Of a DNA stretch of 64,000 nucleotides, positions 45,097 to 55,016 are shown in pieces. The translations under genes were made by a program, and so were the position numbers. Under the pieces are notes generated by a model. That model made no database searches. It was not told where the DNA came from and saw only the letters and a program-made list of their open reading frames with translations. How positions within the stretch are numbered: the first letter of the stretch is position 1; every line of letters starts with the position of its first letter. Origin of the DNA: DASVRZ01 sp038230215 (GTDB lineage Bacteria > Verrucomicrobiota > Verrucomicrobiia > Chthoniobacterales > DASVRZ01); the NCBI GenBank assembly GCA_038230215.1, contig JBBRNR010000001.1:432841-496840 (forward strand). The letters are read 5' to 3'.

Positions 45097-46050
45097 TTAC
45101 AGCCGGGCCTGGATGAGTTTCTCCAGCTTCACGATGTCGGCGCAGAAGGCTCGGATGCCTTGGGCGGTTTTTTCGGTGGCCATGGCGTCGTCATTTAACT
45201 GCAACCGGAATGATTTTTCGTCGAGCTTGATCTCGGGGATGTCGAGGCTTTTGGCGTTGGCTTCGTTGAGTTTCTCGGTGAGCGGGTCGGTGCTGGCTTT
45301 GAGTTCGGCGAGCAGGCTCGGGCTGATGGTGAGGAGGTCGCAGCCGGCGAGTTCGACGATCTGGCTTTTGTTGCGGAAGCTGGCGCCCATGACTTCGGTC
45401 TTGTGGCCGTATTTTTTGTAGTAGTTGTAGATGGTGGTGACGCTTTGCACGCCGGGGTCTTCGGCGCCGGTGTAGTCGCGTTTCTCGGCGGCTTTATACC
45501 AGTCGTAAATGCGGCCGACGAAGGGCGAGATGAGTTGCACTTTGGCGTTGGCGCAGGCGACTGCCTGGGTGAGGGAGAAGAGGAGAGTGAGATTGCAATG
45601 GATGCCTTCCTTTTCGAGGATTTCGGCGGCGCGGATTCCTTCCCAAGTGGAGGCGATTTTGATGAGGATGCGGTCTTTGGAGATGCCGGCAGCTTCGTAG
45701 AGGGCGATGAGTTCGCGGCCTTTTTTGACGGTGCCCTCGGTGTCGAAGGAAAGGCGGGCGTCGGTCTCGGTGCTGACACGGCCGGGGACGATCTTCAGGA
45801 TTTCCAGGCCAAAGGCGACGAGGACGTGGTCGATGATGGTTTCGACGGAGGCTTTCTGGGATTCGAGGTCTTTGAGGACGCCTTGCAGGAGGTGGTCGTA
45901 GGCGGGTTTGCTGACGGCCTGAAGGATGAGGCTGGGGTTGGTGGTGGCGTCCTGCGGGGTGAACTCGCGAATCGACTCGAAGTCGCCCGTGTCGGCGACA
46001 ACGGTCGTGAAGTTTTTCAGGGCGGAAAGTTGGTCGGTGGCGGTGCTCAT
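45097..46050 (-). CDS. tal: Transaldolase
   Basis: A 317-residue class I aldolase of the pentose phosphate pathway, transferring dihydroxyacetone between sedoheptulose 7-phosphate and glyceraldehyde 3-phosphate. It has EFTPQDATTNPSLIL at the N-terminus, catalytic Lys131 in DRILIKIASTWEGIRAAE, CNLTLLFSLTQAVACA and SPFVGRIYDWYK. Length and Lys position match E. coli TalB (subfamily 1). Large open frames on the other strand are composition effects. Confidence 0.96.
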   Translation of the reverse strand: MSTATDQLSALKNFTTVVADTGDFESIREFTPQDATTNPSLILQAVSKPAYDHLLQGVLKDLESQKASVETIIDHVLVAFGLEILKIVPGRVSTETDARLSFDTEGTVKKGRELIALYEAAGISKDRILIKIASTWEGIRAAEILEKEGIHCNLTLLFSLTQAVACANAKVQLISPFVGRIYDWYKAAEKRDYTGAEDPGVQSVTTIYNYYKKYGHKTEVMGASFRNKSQIVELAGCDLLTISPSLLAELKASTDPLTEKLNEANAKSLDIPEIKLDEKSFRLQLNDDAMATEKTAQGIRAFCADIVKLEKLIQARL

Positions 46051-46095
46051 AGGACGGCTTAACTAGCGCGGGATGAGGGGTGTGGAAAGGGAATT

Positions 46096-46938
46096 TTAGC
46101 CTCGAAGGAGCTTTAACCCAGACCCGCTCGCGAGGAGAACGAGGAAAATCGCGCCTGCCACGAGGAGGGCTAAAAGGGCTAACGCCAGAAGATGAATGGG
46201 CCGGCTGACCGGCTGCGACTGGCCGAGGGAATAATCGAGATGGAAGTCGAGGTCGGTAATTGTTTCGCGGAGCGCGAGGACGCGGGCGAGGATGCCAGGC
46301 TGGTTCATCGGGGCGATGCCGACGTCTGCAAGTTCATGGCCGATGTGGGCAAAATGGGTGGCTTTCTTTTGCTGCAACTGGTTGAGCTGCGCTTCCAATG
46401 TCTTCAGATCGGTCTGGAGACGGTCGAGTTCCAACCGGTTCTGCCGCTCGTCTCTGGCGAGAATTTCCCGCAAACTCTGGAGTAGCGCGCGGGTCTCGCG
46501 GAGCGCGGCCTCATCGGCGGCGAGGGTTTTTTCGTCGCTCTCGATCAAGTAAAATGCGGCTTTGCGGGCGCGCTCGACCTCGAGCACCTGGGCGAGGCGC
46601 TGGGCGTGGGCTTCACGTTGAGCGGCGTCGGTTTCGCAGGCTGCGATTTGTTGATGAAGCTCGACCATGCGGGTGTGGGAGTCGGATTGGTGCCCGGCGA
46701 TTTGCTCTTTTTGCTCGGCAATCTCAAAAATGAGCCGCGCCTGAGCCTGCTCGGTCGTCTGCAACTCGCGCACATTCCGGTCATTCGGATCGAAGTCCGC
46801 CTGCTGCCAGCCGAGTTCCCCCAATTGCCGCTCGGCCACACATAGCCTACGACGAGCCCACCAAAGCTGCGAACGCCAAGTCGTGCGGGCGGCGAGGCGC
46901 CGGCACTCCTGCCAACATGCGGGCCAGAGTGGATTCAT
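46096..46938 (-). CDS. Coiled-coil protein with C-terminal membrane anchor, hypothetical
   Basis: A 280-residue protein. Residues about 45-205 form a long coiled coil with many Gln, Glu, Arg and Leu (for example QTTEQAQARLIFEIAEQKEQ and RLELDRLQTDLKTLEAQL), and a single TM helix near 253-273 (HLLALALLALLVAGAIFLVL). A structural or tethering role is likely. Start is uncertain: Met 46938 (NPLWPACWQ) is preferred, Met 46971 would add 11 residues. No homologue is recognised. Confidence 0.6.
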   Translation of the reverse strand: MNPLWPACWQECRRLAARTTWRSQLWWARRRLCVAERQLGELGWQQADFDPNDRNVRELQTTEQAQARLIFEIAEQKEQIAGHQSDSHTRMVELHQQIAACETDAAQREAHAQRLAQVLEVERARKAAFYLIESDEKTLAADEAALRETRALLQSLREILARDERQNRLELDRLQTDLKTLEAQLNQLQQKKATHFAHIGHELADVGIAPMNQPGILARVLALRETITDLDFHLDYSLGQSQPVSRPIHLLALALLALLVAGAIFLVLLASGSGLKLLRG

Positions 46939-47046
46939 TTTTCGGGGGGAGAAAGGATGAGGCACTAACATAGGACGTTTTGGCTTCGAGATGAAACAAA
47001 AAAACGTCCGTTGCCAGCTGGGTAAAACATCACGAGTTTGAGTGCG

Positions 47047-47529
47047 ATGGAACTCATGATCTGGCTCGTGATCGTTCTGCTGATGCTCGCTGGCATCGCG
47101 GGAACCTTGTTGCCGCTGATCCCGGGTCATGTGCTGATTCTCACGGGCGCGGTGGTACATCGGCTGGCCTTCCACGAGCGCGGGGTGAGTTGGATCGTAA
47201 TCACGATTCTGGCCGCGCTAGTGCTGGTAGGTCTGGCAGTGGATTTCCTGAGCGGCGCGGCGGGTGCAAAATATTTCGGGGCCACGCGCTGGGGTGCACT
47301 CGGCGGAATCCTGGGAACAATCGTCGGGCTGTTTTTCGGTTTGATCGGAATGATCGCGGGGCCGCTGATCGGCGTCTTGCTCGGGGAGTTGCTCGGAGGC
47401 CAGGGTCTGCTCCCCGCAGGCAAATCGACTTGGGGCACTTTCCTCGGCGGCGTCGCCGGAGCGATCATCAAATTTACAGTGGCTGTGGTGATGGTGGCTG
47501 TGTTTGCCGGTTCGCTCCTGATTTCCTGA
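47047..47529 (+). CDS. DUF456 family membrane protein
   Basis: A 160-residue inner-membrane protein made of glycine-rich TM hairpins. LAGIAGTLLPLIPGHVLIL and the repeated GALGGILGTIVGLFFGLIG / GPLIGVLLGELLGG pattern, ending VAVVMVAVFAGSLLIS, are typical of DUF456. No function is established for this family. Start is ATG 47047, although TTG 47038 in the same frame is open. It immediately precedes the RNase P RNA gene. Confidence 0.85.
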   Translation: MELMIWLVIVLLMLAGIAGTLLPLIPGHVLILTGAVVHRLAFHERGVSWIVITILAALVLVGLAVDFLSGAAGAKYFGATRWGALGGILGTIVGLFFGLIGMIAGPLIGVLLGELLGGQGLLPAGKSTWGTFLGGVAGAIIKFTVAVVMVAVFAGSLLIS

Positions 47530-47562
47530 TTTCCTGATTCCGTTTTTCTGCTAGATTCCCAG

Positions 47563-47983
47563 CGTCCGACAGACGATCGCTGGTTTCGCGCAAGCAGAGC
47601 TGGAGGAAAGTCCGAACACCACAAGGCAATCCGCCGCGTAAAATGCGCGGGAGTTTTCGATGAAAATCAGATTCGACGGAAAGTGTCACAGAAAACAAAC
47701 CGCCTCATGAGCAATCACGAGGTCAGGGTGAAAAGGCGGGGTAAGAGCCCACCGGGCGCGTTGTAAAATGCGCCGCATGACAAACCCCGGATGGTGCAAG
47801 ACAAAACAGGAGATCCGAGCCGCCTGCTCATCCGCTGGCAACAGCGAAATCTCCGGGTAATAGTCGCATTCGAATCGCAAGATTCAGCGGCTCATTCCGA
47901 TGCAAGTCGGATTGGGTTGAGATAAATGATCGTCACGGCTGCGGGCAACCGGAGCCGGACAAAATTCGGCTTATCGTCGGACA
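47563..47983 (+). ncRNA. rnpB: RNase P RNA (bacterial type A)
   Basis: The RNA component of RNase P, which removes tRNA 5' leaders. Conserved regions appear in order: GAGGAAAGTCCG at 47603-47614 (P4 5' side), CACAGAAAACAAACCGCC near 47685, GGTAAGAGCCCACCG near 47740, and ACAAAATTCGGCTTAT at 47960-47974 (P4 3' side). GTCCGAC at 47564-47570 pairs with GTCGGAC at 47976-47982 to form P1, which sets the ends. The length of about 420 nt is normal for type A. Small open frames inside it are not genes. Confidence 0.95.
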
Positions 47984-48035
47984 CCACGGCGGCTATTCGG
48001 AGAAATCCGGGTGGCCGCCACCTTGTTGGTGGGAA

Positions 48036-48746
48036 CTAGGACGAGCGGAGTTCCAATGAATTGGGAGCCAGGATTTCCGCCATCCAGGTGAACATCGTCA
48101 CCCAAAACGTCAGCGCCAGACAAAAAATCGGAATCTGCAAAATCTGCGGCAGACAGTAAACGATGCTAACCACTGGAAGCCACACGCTCCAGGTCGCGAT
48201 CAAACCCGGAAAGATACGCGTGCCATACCATTTCCAAGTGAAAAACTCGCCGGACCAGCGGTAGCCGCGATTTTTCCATTCGTAGAGCGTGACGCCGACC
48301 GGCGCGGCCAGAATCGGGTTGTAGAGAAACTGATCGACGCAGACCTTTTTCAAGAGCGTGAGAGGGTGGGCGTCATTTCCAAACCACTCCGCCTGTCCAC
48401 GATACAGCAGATCGACCCAGATGCCCTGCATGCCCCAATAAGGAACCGAAAACGCGAGGTTGGCCCAGTTCCGTGCGGCGACACGGCCTTTTTGAAAAAA
48501 AACCACGCGCAGGATTTCCGGCAACACACCACCCGCGATCATGGCGGAGACCGATGAGAAAAGCAGCCCGCCGTGTAACTTCCAGAGTCCGATTTGGTCA
48601 AAAATAGGCCGCGCCCCCGATACCAGATAATAGGCGAGCACCACACAGATCATGACACTTTGCACCACCAGCCCAGGCAACAAAGTGGCCCGCGCCGCAG
48701 CCAATCCAGCTCTCAGCGGATGGAGTTTGGCAGGCAAGGGCGGCAT
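48036..48746 (-). CDS. Mpv17/PMP22-like membrane protein, tentative
   Basis: A 236-residue integral membrane protein with about five hydrophobic segments. KKVCVDQFLYNPILAAPVG resembles the K...DQ...P core of the Mpv17/PMP22 family, and FPGLIATWSVWLPVVSIVYC occupies the place of the family's conserved WPxxxxxNFxxVPxxxR signature, though most signature residues differ. Eukaryotic Mpv17 is an inner mitochondrial membrane channel-like protein; bacterial members have no known role. The assignment is by local pattern only. Confidence 0.5.
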   Translation of the reverse strand: MPPLPAKLHPLRAGLAAARATLLPGLVVQSVMICVVLAYYLVSGARPIFDQIGLWKLHGGLLFSSVSAMIAGGVLPEILRVVFFQKGRVAARNWANLAFSVPYWGMQGIWVDLLYRGQAEWFGNDAHPLTLLKKVCVDQFLYNPILAAPVGVTLYEWKNRGYRWSGEFFTWKWYGTRIFPGLIATWSVWLPVVSIVYCLPQILQIPIFCLALTFWVTMFTWMAEILAPNSLELRSS

Positions 48747-49078
48747 TTCGCGGAAACCATGGCGTGATTCAACGGGTTGTCCAGCTTAGTCCCAAAATCC
48801 TCCGGGTATAAGATTTCTTAATAACAGCCTGTTTTTCCATTGACCTTGGGCGGTAGTCCGAAATAAAAGAAAGATTCAACTTGGCAGAATTCTTATTGAT
48901 AATGAAAAGCGGATTCATAATCTCTGGCGCGGCAAACGAAGCGATTCCTTGATTTCTTCTGCTGCCATAGCCTAAAACCACCAACTCATTTGTGAACACC
49001 ACCAGCCAACCCTTCATCAGCTCCCTGATCGAGCTGGCGCGTTTCACAATCGCGCCCCACGGCCCCATTCAATAAGTC
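48747..49078 (+). promoter_or_regulatory. AT-rich upstream region of the act operon, with candidate promoter
   Basis: This 332-bp gap has no gene I can support; a 99-codon minus-strand frame has atypical composition and no recognisable product. TTGACC at 48840-48845 and ATAAAA at 48863-48868, 17 nt apart, are the best sigma-70-like pair for the operon that starts at 49079, giving a leader of about 200 nt. No hairpin or operator is obvious. Confidence 0.4.
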
Positions 49079-49741
49079 ATGGCCAATATTTTCCCACGCT
49101 GGTCGAATCAGCTTCCACTCAAAGTCCTCGTCTGCGTGGCCGTCCTCGGAGCCGCCATCACCTGCGGAGTGGCCTACTACTTTACTCCGAAATACACTCG
49201 CGTCGGTTATCAGCCAATCCAGCCGGTGCCGTTTCAGCACGACATCCACGTTAACCAGCTAGGGATGGATTGCCGCTACTGCCATTCCAACGTCGAAGTC
49301 TCCGCCCACTCAAACATTCCCACGGCGCAGACCTGCATGAACTGCCACTCGCAGATTCAGAAAAACAACCCGAAACTCGCTGCTCTCAAGACCGCTTGGG
49401 AAACCGGCCTGCCCCTGCCCTGGGTGCGCATCCATTACGCGCCAGATTACGCGTATTTCAACCACTCCGTGCACGTCAATCGCGGCGTCAGTTGCGTCAG
49501 TTGCCACGGAAACATCAATCGCATGGAAGTCGTCTGGCACGACCAGCCGCAAAGCATGAGCTGGTGTCTGGACTGCCATCGCAACCCCGAAAAACACGTT
49601 CGTCCAATGGAGCAAGTCTTCAATCTCGACTGGAAACCTGAAGGCAAGGATCCGCAAAAAGCTCAAAACGAAATCGGCACCCAGCTCGTAAAAGAATGGG
49701 CCATCCGCCCGCCGCAAAACTGCGGAGGCTGCCACCGCTAA
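49079..49741 (+). CDS. actA: Alternative complex III subunit ActA, pentahaem cytochrome c
   Basis: A 220-residue membrane-anchored multihaem cytochrome: one N-terminal TM helix (about 14-33), then five CXXCH sites in order CRYCH, CMNCH, CVSCH, CLDCH and CGGCH. Histidines between them (FQHDIHV, NHSVHV) could act as distal ligands. In alternative complex III, ActA accepts or relays electrons from ActB to the cytochrome c pool in the periplasm. First gene of the operon actABCDEF. Confidence 0.93.
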   Translation: MANIFPRWSNQLPLKVLVCVAVLGAAITCGVAYYFTPKYTRVGYQPIQPVPFQHDIHVNQLGMDCRYCHSNVEVSAHSNIPTAQTCMNCHSQIQKNNPKLAALKTAWETGLPLPWVRIHYAPDYAYFNHSVHVNRGVSCVSCHGNINRMEVVWHDQPQSMSWCLDCHRNPEKHVRPMEQVFNLDWKPEGKDPQKAQNEIGTQLVKEWAIRPPQNCGGCHR

Positions 49742-49752
49742 TCACCAGGTCA

Positions 49753-52700
49753 ATGAAACGTATTTTACAACACCCAACCGAGGTCGCGACCGGCAAAAAA
49801 TATTGGCGCAACGTCGAAGAACTGGCCGATACCCCGTCATTTCGCGGCTGGCTGGCGCGCGAGTTTCCCCAAGGTGCCGCCGAAATGGAGCTGGATGGCC
49901 CCGATGGGTTGAGCCGCCGCAGTTTCGTGCAAATCATGGGTGCCTCTCTGGCATTGGCTGGCTTCGGATTCAGCGGCTGCCGTCGTCCGGAAATCCAGTT
50001 TGCCGCACTCTCGAAGAGTGTGGAATGGAGCATTCCCGGGAAGGCTCTTTACTATGCCAGCGCGATGCCTCGTCGTGGTGGCGCGATGCCCTTGATGGTA
50101 ACCACCAACGATGGTCGTCCAACAAAGATCGAAGGTAATCTGCTACATCCGTCGAGCGGAGGTTCGACCGATTTGCAGGCTCAGGCGACGATTCTCGACC
50201 TCTACAATCCAGATCGCTCCAGAACATTTGTTGGCCACGGCCAAAAATCCGAGAGATCCGAGTTTGAGCGTTATCTAAAAGATCTTCTTGGTAAAGTCGG
50301 CACCGGTGCGGGAATGGCTTTCCTTTCCGATGTCAGCAACTCGCCGACCCGCGCACGTCTTCAAAAGGAGGTTTTAGCGAAATATCCTGGTGCCAAATTC
50401 CACGTTTATGATCCAACCGGCAGCCTTCAGCACGAAGCGGTCGCCTCAGCTTTCGGCGATGGCGTCGCGCTGAAATACAATCTCGAAAAGGCGAACGTCA
50501 TTCTCGCAGTGGATTCTGATTTCCTCGGCATCGACGCCATTGGAACGGAAGTCACCCGTCAATTTTCCCGCCGCCGCAATCCCTCTGGCAAAATGAACCG
50601 CCTCTACGCGGTCGAAAATCGCTACACGATCACCGGGGGAATGGCCGATCATCGTCTGCGCCTCAAGGCCAGTCTGGTTCCAGCCTTTCTTGTAGCGCTC
50701 GCAAAAGAATTGGGAGTCGCTGCGACCGCGACAGGCACCGCTGATCTCGGAGCCAGTGCCGAGTGGATCAAGGAATGCGCCACTGATTTGCTGTCCGCCA
50801 AGGGAACGAGTCTCGTCTTCGTCGGACCCCACCAGCCCGTCGAAGTGCAGGCGCTCGGGTTCGCCATCAATCAAGCCCTGGGCAACATCGGCTCCACTAT
50901 TTTGGGAGTCGCTGTTCCTCCTGCCGCCGCCGGAACACTGGCTGATCTGGTCGCGTCCATCAAAGCCAAGGCGATTTCGACGCTCTTCATTCTGGAGTCC
51001 AACCCGGTTTACACCGCTCCAGCGGACTTCCAATTTGCTGAACTGCTCAAGTCCGTTGCAGATGTCATTCATGTCGGTCTTCGCACGGACGCCACGGCTC
51101 AAGCGGCCAAATGGCATGTTCCAGGAACGCATTTTCTCGAAAGCTGGGACGATGCCTTCACCCCCGATGGGACTTACGTTCCGGTGCAGCCGATGATTCT
51201 GCCGCTTTTCGGAGGGCTTTCTATTAACGATGTGCTTTCGCTCGTTGCCGGGCTTCCGGTTCCGACCGGAGCGGAGTTGGTCAAAGCAACTTTCGACACC
51301 CTCGCCGCCGGAACTGACTGGCCGAAATTTCTCCAAAACGGCTATCTCGACATTCCCGCCGCCGTGGCTCCGCTCGCCTTCCGTGGATCGGCCCCGATGA
51401 TTACGATCCCGAGTGACAAAGGAATCGAAATCGTTTTCCCGCCAGATTACAAAATTTCTGATGGCCACAGCATCGACAACGGCTGGCTGCACGAATTGCC
51501 AGACCCGATCACGAAGCTGACCTGGGACAACGCGGCACTCATTAGCCGCAAAACAGCCACCTCACTCGATCTCGCCCGGGCGAGCGATCCACTGGTTCGT
51601 TCCGACGAGGCGCACTTGGATAGCGATGTTGTTAAAATCACGGTGAATGGACGCAGCTTGGAGGTGCCCGTTCTGGTGACTCCGGGTCATGCGGACGACT
51701 CGATCACGCTACCTCGCGGCTACGGCCATGCCCCCGGCACCACTGGCAAAATCGGCACCGGAGTCGGGTTCAATGCCTTTCAGCTCATCAGTTCGACCAC
51801 CCCCTATGTTGCCGTGGCGACCGTGGAAAGAACTGGGAAACAATATAAACTCGCCCTTACCCAGGAGCACAATCAGATGGAAGGCCGCGCGCTCGTTCGC
51901 GAAGCCACCGCTGAGAAATTTGCCAAGGAACCCGAGTTTGCGAAAACAATGCACATCGACGGACATATTCCGCCGAATATCTCGCTCTACAAATCGCCGC
52001 CGCTGACCATGCCCGAGCAATGGGGCATGATGATCGATCTGAACACCTGCACTGGCTGCAGCACTTGCACGATTGCCTGCCAGGCGGAAAATAACATCCC
52101 CATCGTCGGCAAACAGCAGGTCATCAATAACCGCGAAATGCACTGGTTGCGTATTGATCGCTACTTCGCCACGGCTGGTGACGAGCACAATGAAACGGAA
52201 CCCGAAATGGTCATGCAGCCAATGGGTTGTCAGCAATGCGAAAACGCCCCGTGCGAGACGGTTTGTCCGGTCAACGCCACGGTGCACAGCCCGGACGGCC
52301 TCAATGTGATGGCTTACAACCGCTGTATCGGCACGCGTTATTGCGCAAACAACTGCCCTTTCAAGGTGCGCCGCTTCAATTTTTTCAACTACAACGAGCG
52401 TCCGATCGAGAAAATCAAGGTCGGCATCCTGCCCGAGGCTAGCGGTCTTTATTATGGGCCTCTCGCTCCGAAAGGCACCGAGGAGCTCACGAAGATGCAG
52501 AAAAATCCGAACGTCACGGTTCGCATTCGGGGCGTCATGGAGAAATGCACCTACTGCATCCAGCGCATCGAAGAAGGCCGCATCAGTTCGCGCATTAAGG
52601 CGGGCGCGTCTGACAAATTGAGAATTCCTACGGACTCGATTCAATCCGCCTGCATGCAGGCCTGCCCGACCGAGGCGATCACCTTCGGCGATTTGCGCGA

Positions 52701-52962
52701 CCCAGACAGCGCAGTGGCCAAACTGCTAGACAACCCTCGCCGCTATCGCCTGCTGGAATATTTAGACGTTCGCACCCGCACCAGCTATCTGGCGCGCATT
52801 CGCAACCCAAATCCAAAAATGCCCGGAGCTGAGAAAATCGCCGACATTTATCCCGACGAATACGAGTCTCTTCACGGCGAGGGCGCCCCCGGCGGCCATG
52901 GTCCCGCGAAAAACCCGGACGAGTTGCATTCCAATCCAGAACCCGCAGGAGCACATCACTAA
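49753..52962 (+). CDS. actB: Alternative complex III subunit ActB, molybdopterin-like/iron-sulfur protein
   Basis: A 1069-residue fusion. A twin-arginine-type signal (LSRRSFVQIMGASLALAGFG) near residues 56-75 is preceded by an N-terminal extension of the kind common in ActB. The large middle part is a molybdopterin-oxidoreductase-fold domain, which in ActB holds no Mo cofactor. The C-terminal ferredoxin domain has four Cys clusters: CTGCSTCTIACQ, CQQCENAPCETVCP, CIGTRYCANNCPF and CTYCIQ with CMQACPTEA, enough for the usual three 4Fe-4S and one 3Fe-4S centres. It oxidises quinol together with ActC. Start ATG 49753; stop overlaps actC by one base. Confidence 0.93.
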   Translation: MKRILQHPTEVATGKKYWRNVEELADTPSFRGWLAREFPQGAAEMELDGPDGLSRRSFVQIMGASLALAGFGFSGCRRPEIQFAALSKSVEWSIPGKALYYASAMPRRGGAMPLMVTTNDGRPTKIEGNLLHPSSGGSTDLQAQATILDLYNPDRSRTFVGHGQKSERSEFERYLKDLLGKVGTGAGMAFLSDVSNSPTRARLQKEVLAKYPGAKFHVYDPTGSLQHEAVASAFGDGVALKYNLEKANVILAVDSDFLGIDAIGTEVTRQFSRRRNPSGKMNRLYAVENRYTITGGMADHRLRLKASLVPAFLVALAKELGVAATATGTADLGASAEWIKECATDLLSAKGTSLVFVGPHQPVEVQALGFAINQALGNIGSTILGVAVPPAAAGTLADLVASIKAKAISTLFILESNPVYTAPADFQFAELLKSVADVIHVGLRTDATAQAAKWHVPGTHFLESWDDAFTPDGTYVPVQPMILPLFGGLSINDVLSLVAGLPVPTGAELVKATFDTLAAGTDWPKFLQNGYLDIPAAVAPLAFRGSAPMITIPSDKGIEIVFPPDYKISDGHSIDNGWLHELPDPITKLTWDNAALISRKTATSLDLARASDPLVRSDEAHLDSDVVKITVNGRSLEVPVLVTPGHADDSITLPRGYGHAPGTTGKIGTGVGFNAFQLISSTTPYVAVATVERTGKQYKLALTQEHNQMEGRALVREATAEKFAKEPEFAKTMHIDGHIPPNISLYKSPPLTMPEQWGMMIDLNTCTGCSTCTIACQAENNIPIVGKQQVINNREMHWLRIDRYFATAGDEHNETEPEMVMQPMGCQQCENAPCETVCPVNATVHSPDGLNVMAYNRCIGTRYCANNCPFKVRRFNFFNYNERPIEKIKVGILPEASGLYYGPLAPKGTEELTKMQKNPNVTVRIRGVMEKCTYCIQRIEEGRISSRIKAGASDKLRIPTDSIQSACMQACPTEAITFGDLRDPDSAVAKLLDNPRRYRLLEYLDVRTRTSYLARIRNPNPKMPGAEKIADIYPDEYESLHGEGAPGGHGPAKNPDELHSNPEPAGAHH

Positions 52963-54452
52963 TGGCTACTTCCGACATGCTTGTAATGGGGCCGAACCCC
53001 ACCGCCGAGGAACCGCTGCCGCGCATTCCTCTCGTCCTCAACAACCGCTCGATGGCTTGGGTCACTCAGCGTATCTGCGGCATCGTGGAAGGCCCGACGC
53101 CGCTCTGGTGGTTCATCGCGCTGGCGATCTGCGGCACACTGGCCCTCATCTGTTTTTCCTGCATCGGCTACCTTATTTCCACCGGCATCGGTGTCTGGGG
53201 ATTGAACCATCCTGTCGGCTGGGCGTGGGACATCACGAATTTCGTGTTCTGGATCGGCATCGGCCACGCCGGAACGTTGATTTCGGCAGTTCTGTTTCTG
53301 ACTCGTCAGAAATGGCGCACGTCGATCAACCGCGCCTCGGAGGCGATGACTCTTTTTGCGGTGGTGTGCGCCGGTATTTTCCCAGGCGTTCACGTCGGAC
53401 GCATCTGGATGGTCTGGTTTCTTGCGCCGATCCCAAATGCCAATGGCATCTGGCCCAACTTCAAATCACCGCTGCTTTGGGACGTGTTTGCGGTGTCCAC
53501 TTATTTCACCGTCTCCGTGATGTTCTGGTTCGTCGGACTGATTCCCGATCTGGCAACGCTACGGGATCGCGCCACGAGCAAAATTGCTCGGTTTGCCTAC
53601 GGTTTTCTCGCGCTCGGCTGGCGCGGAGGCAATCGTCAATGGCGTCACTACGAGCTGGCTTATTTGATTCTTGCCGGTATCTCAACTCCTCTCGTGCTTT
53701 CGGTCCACTCCGTTGTGTCCTTCGACTTCGCGACTTCGGTCATTCCGGGGTGGCACACAACGATTTTCCCACCGTATTTTGTGGCGGGCGCCATCTTCGG
53801 TGGCTTCGCCATGGTGCTCACGCTCATGCTTCCTGCCCGGGCAATTTATGGATTGCACGATTTGATCACCCCGAAGCACGTCGATGTGATGTGCAAGATC
53901 ATCCTCCTCACCGGCAGCATCGTGGGTTACGCATATTGCATGGAGTTTTTCACGGCAGCCTACTCGGGTAATCCGTATGAAACCTGGCTCTTCTTACGTA
54001 ACCGCATGGCCGATCCTTATATTTTCAGCAAGCTCTACAACGTGCCAGTAGCCCCGTATTGGTGGGCCTACTGGGCCATGATGTCGCTCAATGTCATCTC
54101 TCCCCAGATCTTCTGGTGGCCAAAAATGCGCTACAACATCTGGGTCGTTTTCGCCGTCTGCATGTGCGTCAACGCAGGCATGTGGTTCGAGCGCTTTGTC
54201 ATCATCGTCACCTCCATCCACCGCGATTTCGTACCTTCTTCGTGGGGCATGTTCCATCCGACTTGGGTCGATATCTGGACTTTCACCGGGACTTTCGGTT
54301 TGTTCATGACGTTATTCCTGCTTTTCATCCGCTTCCTACCGATGATCGCGATCTCCGAGGTGAAAGGCGTCCTGCCCGAAGCCGACCCGCATTATCATCC
54401 CAAAAAGGGCGATCACGAAAACCAGCCTGTCACCACGGGATTGCACTACTAA
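52962..54452 (+). CDS. actC: Alternative complex III subunit ActC, NrfD-like quinol-binding membrane protein
   Basis: A 496-residue NrfD/PsrC-family protein with ten TM helices; it starts with a soluble N-terminus (about 45 residues), then GPTPLWWFIALAICGTLALI. Conserved elements include GVWGLNHPVGWAWDITNFVF, WIGIGHAGTLISAVL with the His of the quinol site, and GVHVGRIWMVWF. ActC and ActF are the two quinol/proton-translocating-like membrane subunits flanking ActB. The C-terminal tail has HYHPKKGDHENQP. Start overlaps the actB stop (TAATG). Confidence 0.93.
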   Translation: MATSDMLVMGPNPTAEEPLPRIPLVLNNRSMAWVTQRICGIVEGPTPLWWFIALAICGTLALICFSCIGYLISTGIGVWGLNHPVGWAWDITNFVFWIGIGHAGTLISAVLFLTRQKWRTSINRASEAMTLFAVVCAGIFPGVHVGRIWMVWFLAPIPNANGIWPNFKSPLLWDVFAVSTYFTVSVMFWFVGLIPDLATLRDRATSKIARFAYGFLALGWRGGNRQWRHYELAYLILAGISTPLVLSVHSVVSFDFATSVIPGWHTTIFPPYFVAGAIFGGFAMVLTLMLPARAIYGLHDLITPKHVDVMCKIILLTGSIVGYAYCMEFFTAAYSGNPYETWLFLRNRMADPYIFSKLYNVPVAPYWWAYWAMMSLNVISPQIFWWPKMRYNIWVVFAVCMCVNAGMWFERFVIIVTSIHRDFVPSSWGMFHPTWVDIWTFTGTFGLFMTLFLLFIRFLPMIAISEVKGVLPEADPHYHPKKGDHENQPVTTGLHY

Positions 54453-54455
54453 TTT

Positions 54456-55010
54456 ATGGCTGCCACCGCTGAACGACGCAAAATTTACGGACTGGGCGCA
54501 CGCTTTTCGAGTGCGACCGAGATTTACGAAGCCGCCAAAAAAATTCGTGATAAAGGATTCCGTCGTTGGGATGTTCACACCCCCTACCCAGTCCACGGAA
54601 TGGACGCCGCCATGGGTCTGAAGCATTCCATTTTGGGCAAAATCGTGTTTTGCGGTGGAATTACCGGATTCACCACAGCCGTTTGTTTGGAGTTTATTCC
54701 ATCCAGTATTCTTTACCCGTTGATCGTTCATGGAAAACCAACTGGCCTTTTTACCGTTCCAGCTTTTTTCCCGATCATGTTCGAGTTGACGATCCTGTTT
54801 TCAGCGTTCACCGCCGTCGGCACCATGTTCGTGCTCAACGGATTGCCGCGCTGGCATCATCCTGTCTTTAACTGGGATGGCTTTGGCCAGTTTAGCGACG
54901 ACGGTTTTATGATGATCATCGAAGCAGCCGATCCAAAATTTACCGAACAGGGAACCTCGGAACTCCTCGCTGAGCTGGGCGCCAAGGATATAACGCTGAT
55001 TCACGAATAA
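54456..55010 (+). CDS. actD: Alternative complex III subunit ActD
   Basis: A 184-residue DUF3341 protein: a cytoplasmic N-terminal domain (YGLGARFSSATEIYEAAKKI, then VHTPYPVHGMDAAMGL) and two TM helices (about 66-86 and 108-130). DUF3341 is the hallmark of ActD, which links ActC and ActF on the cytoplasmic side of the complex. It starts 3 bp after actC. Confidence 0.92.
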   Translation: MAATAERRKIYGLGARFSSATEIYEAAKKIRDKGFRRWDVHTPYPVHGMDAAMGLKHSILGKIVFCGGITGFTTAVCLEFIPSSILYPLIVHGKPTGLFTVPAFFPIMFELTILFSAFTAVGTMFVLNGLPRWHHPVFNWDGFGQFSDDGFMMIIEAADPKFTEQGTSELLAELGAKDITLIHE

Positions 55011-55016
55011 ACGACG

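Noticed and set aside
47474..47880. Small ORFs across 47.5-47.9 kb
   Set aside because: They lie in the RNase P RNA, which has all its conserved blocks here.
48769..49068. 99-codon minus-strand ORF upstream of actA
   Set aside because: Composition unlike genes in the window and no start signal; better explained as the AT-rich act promoter region.
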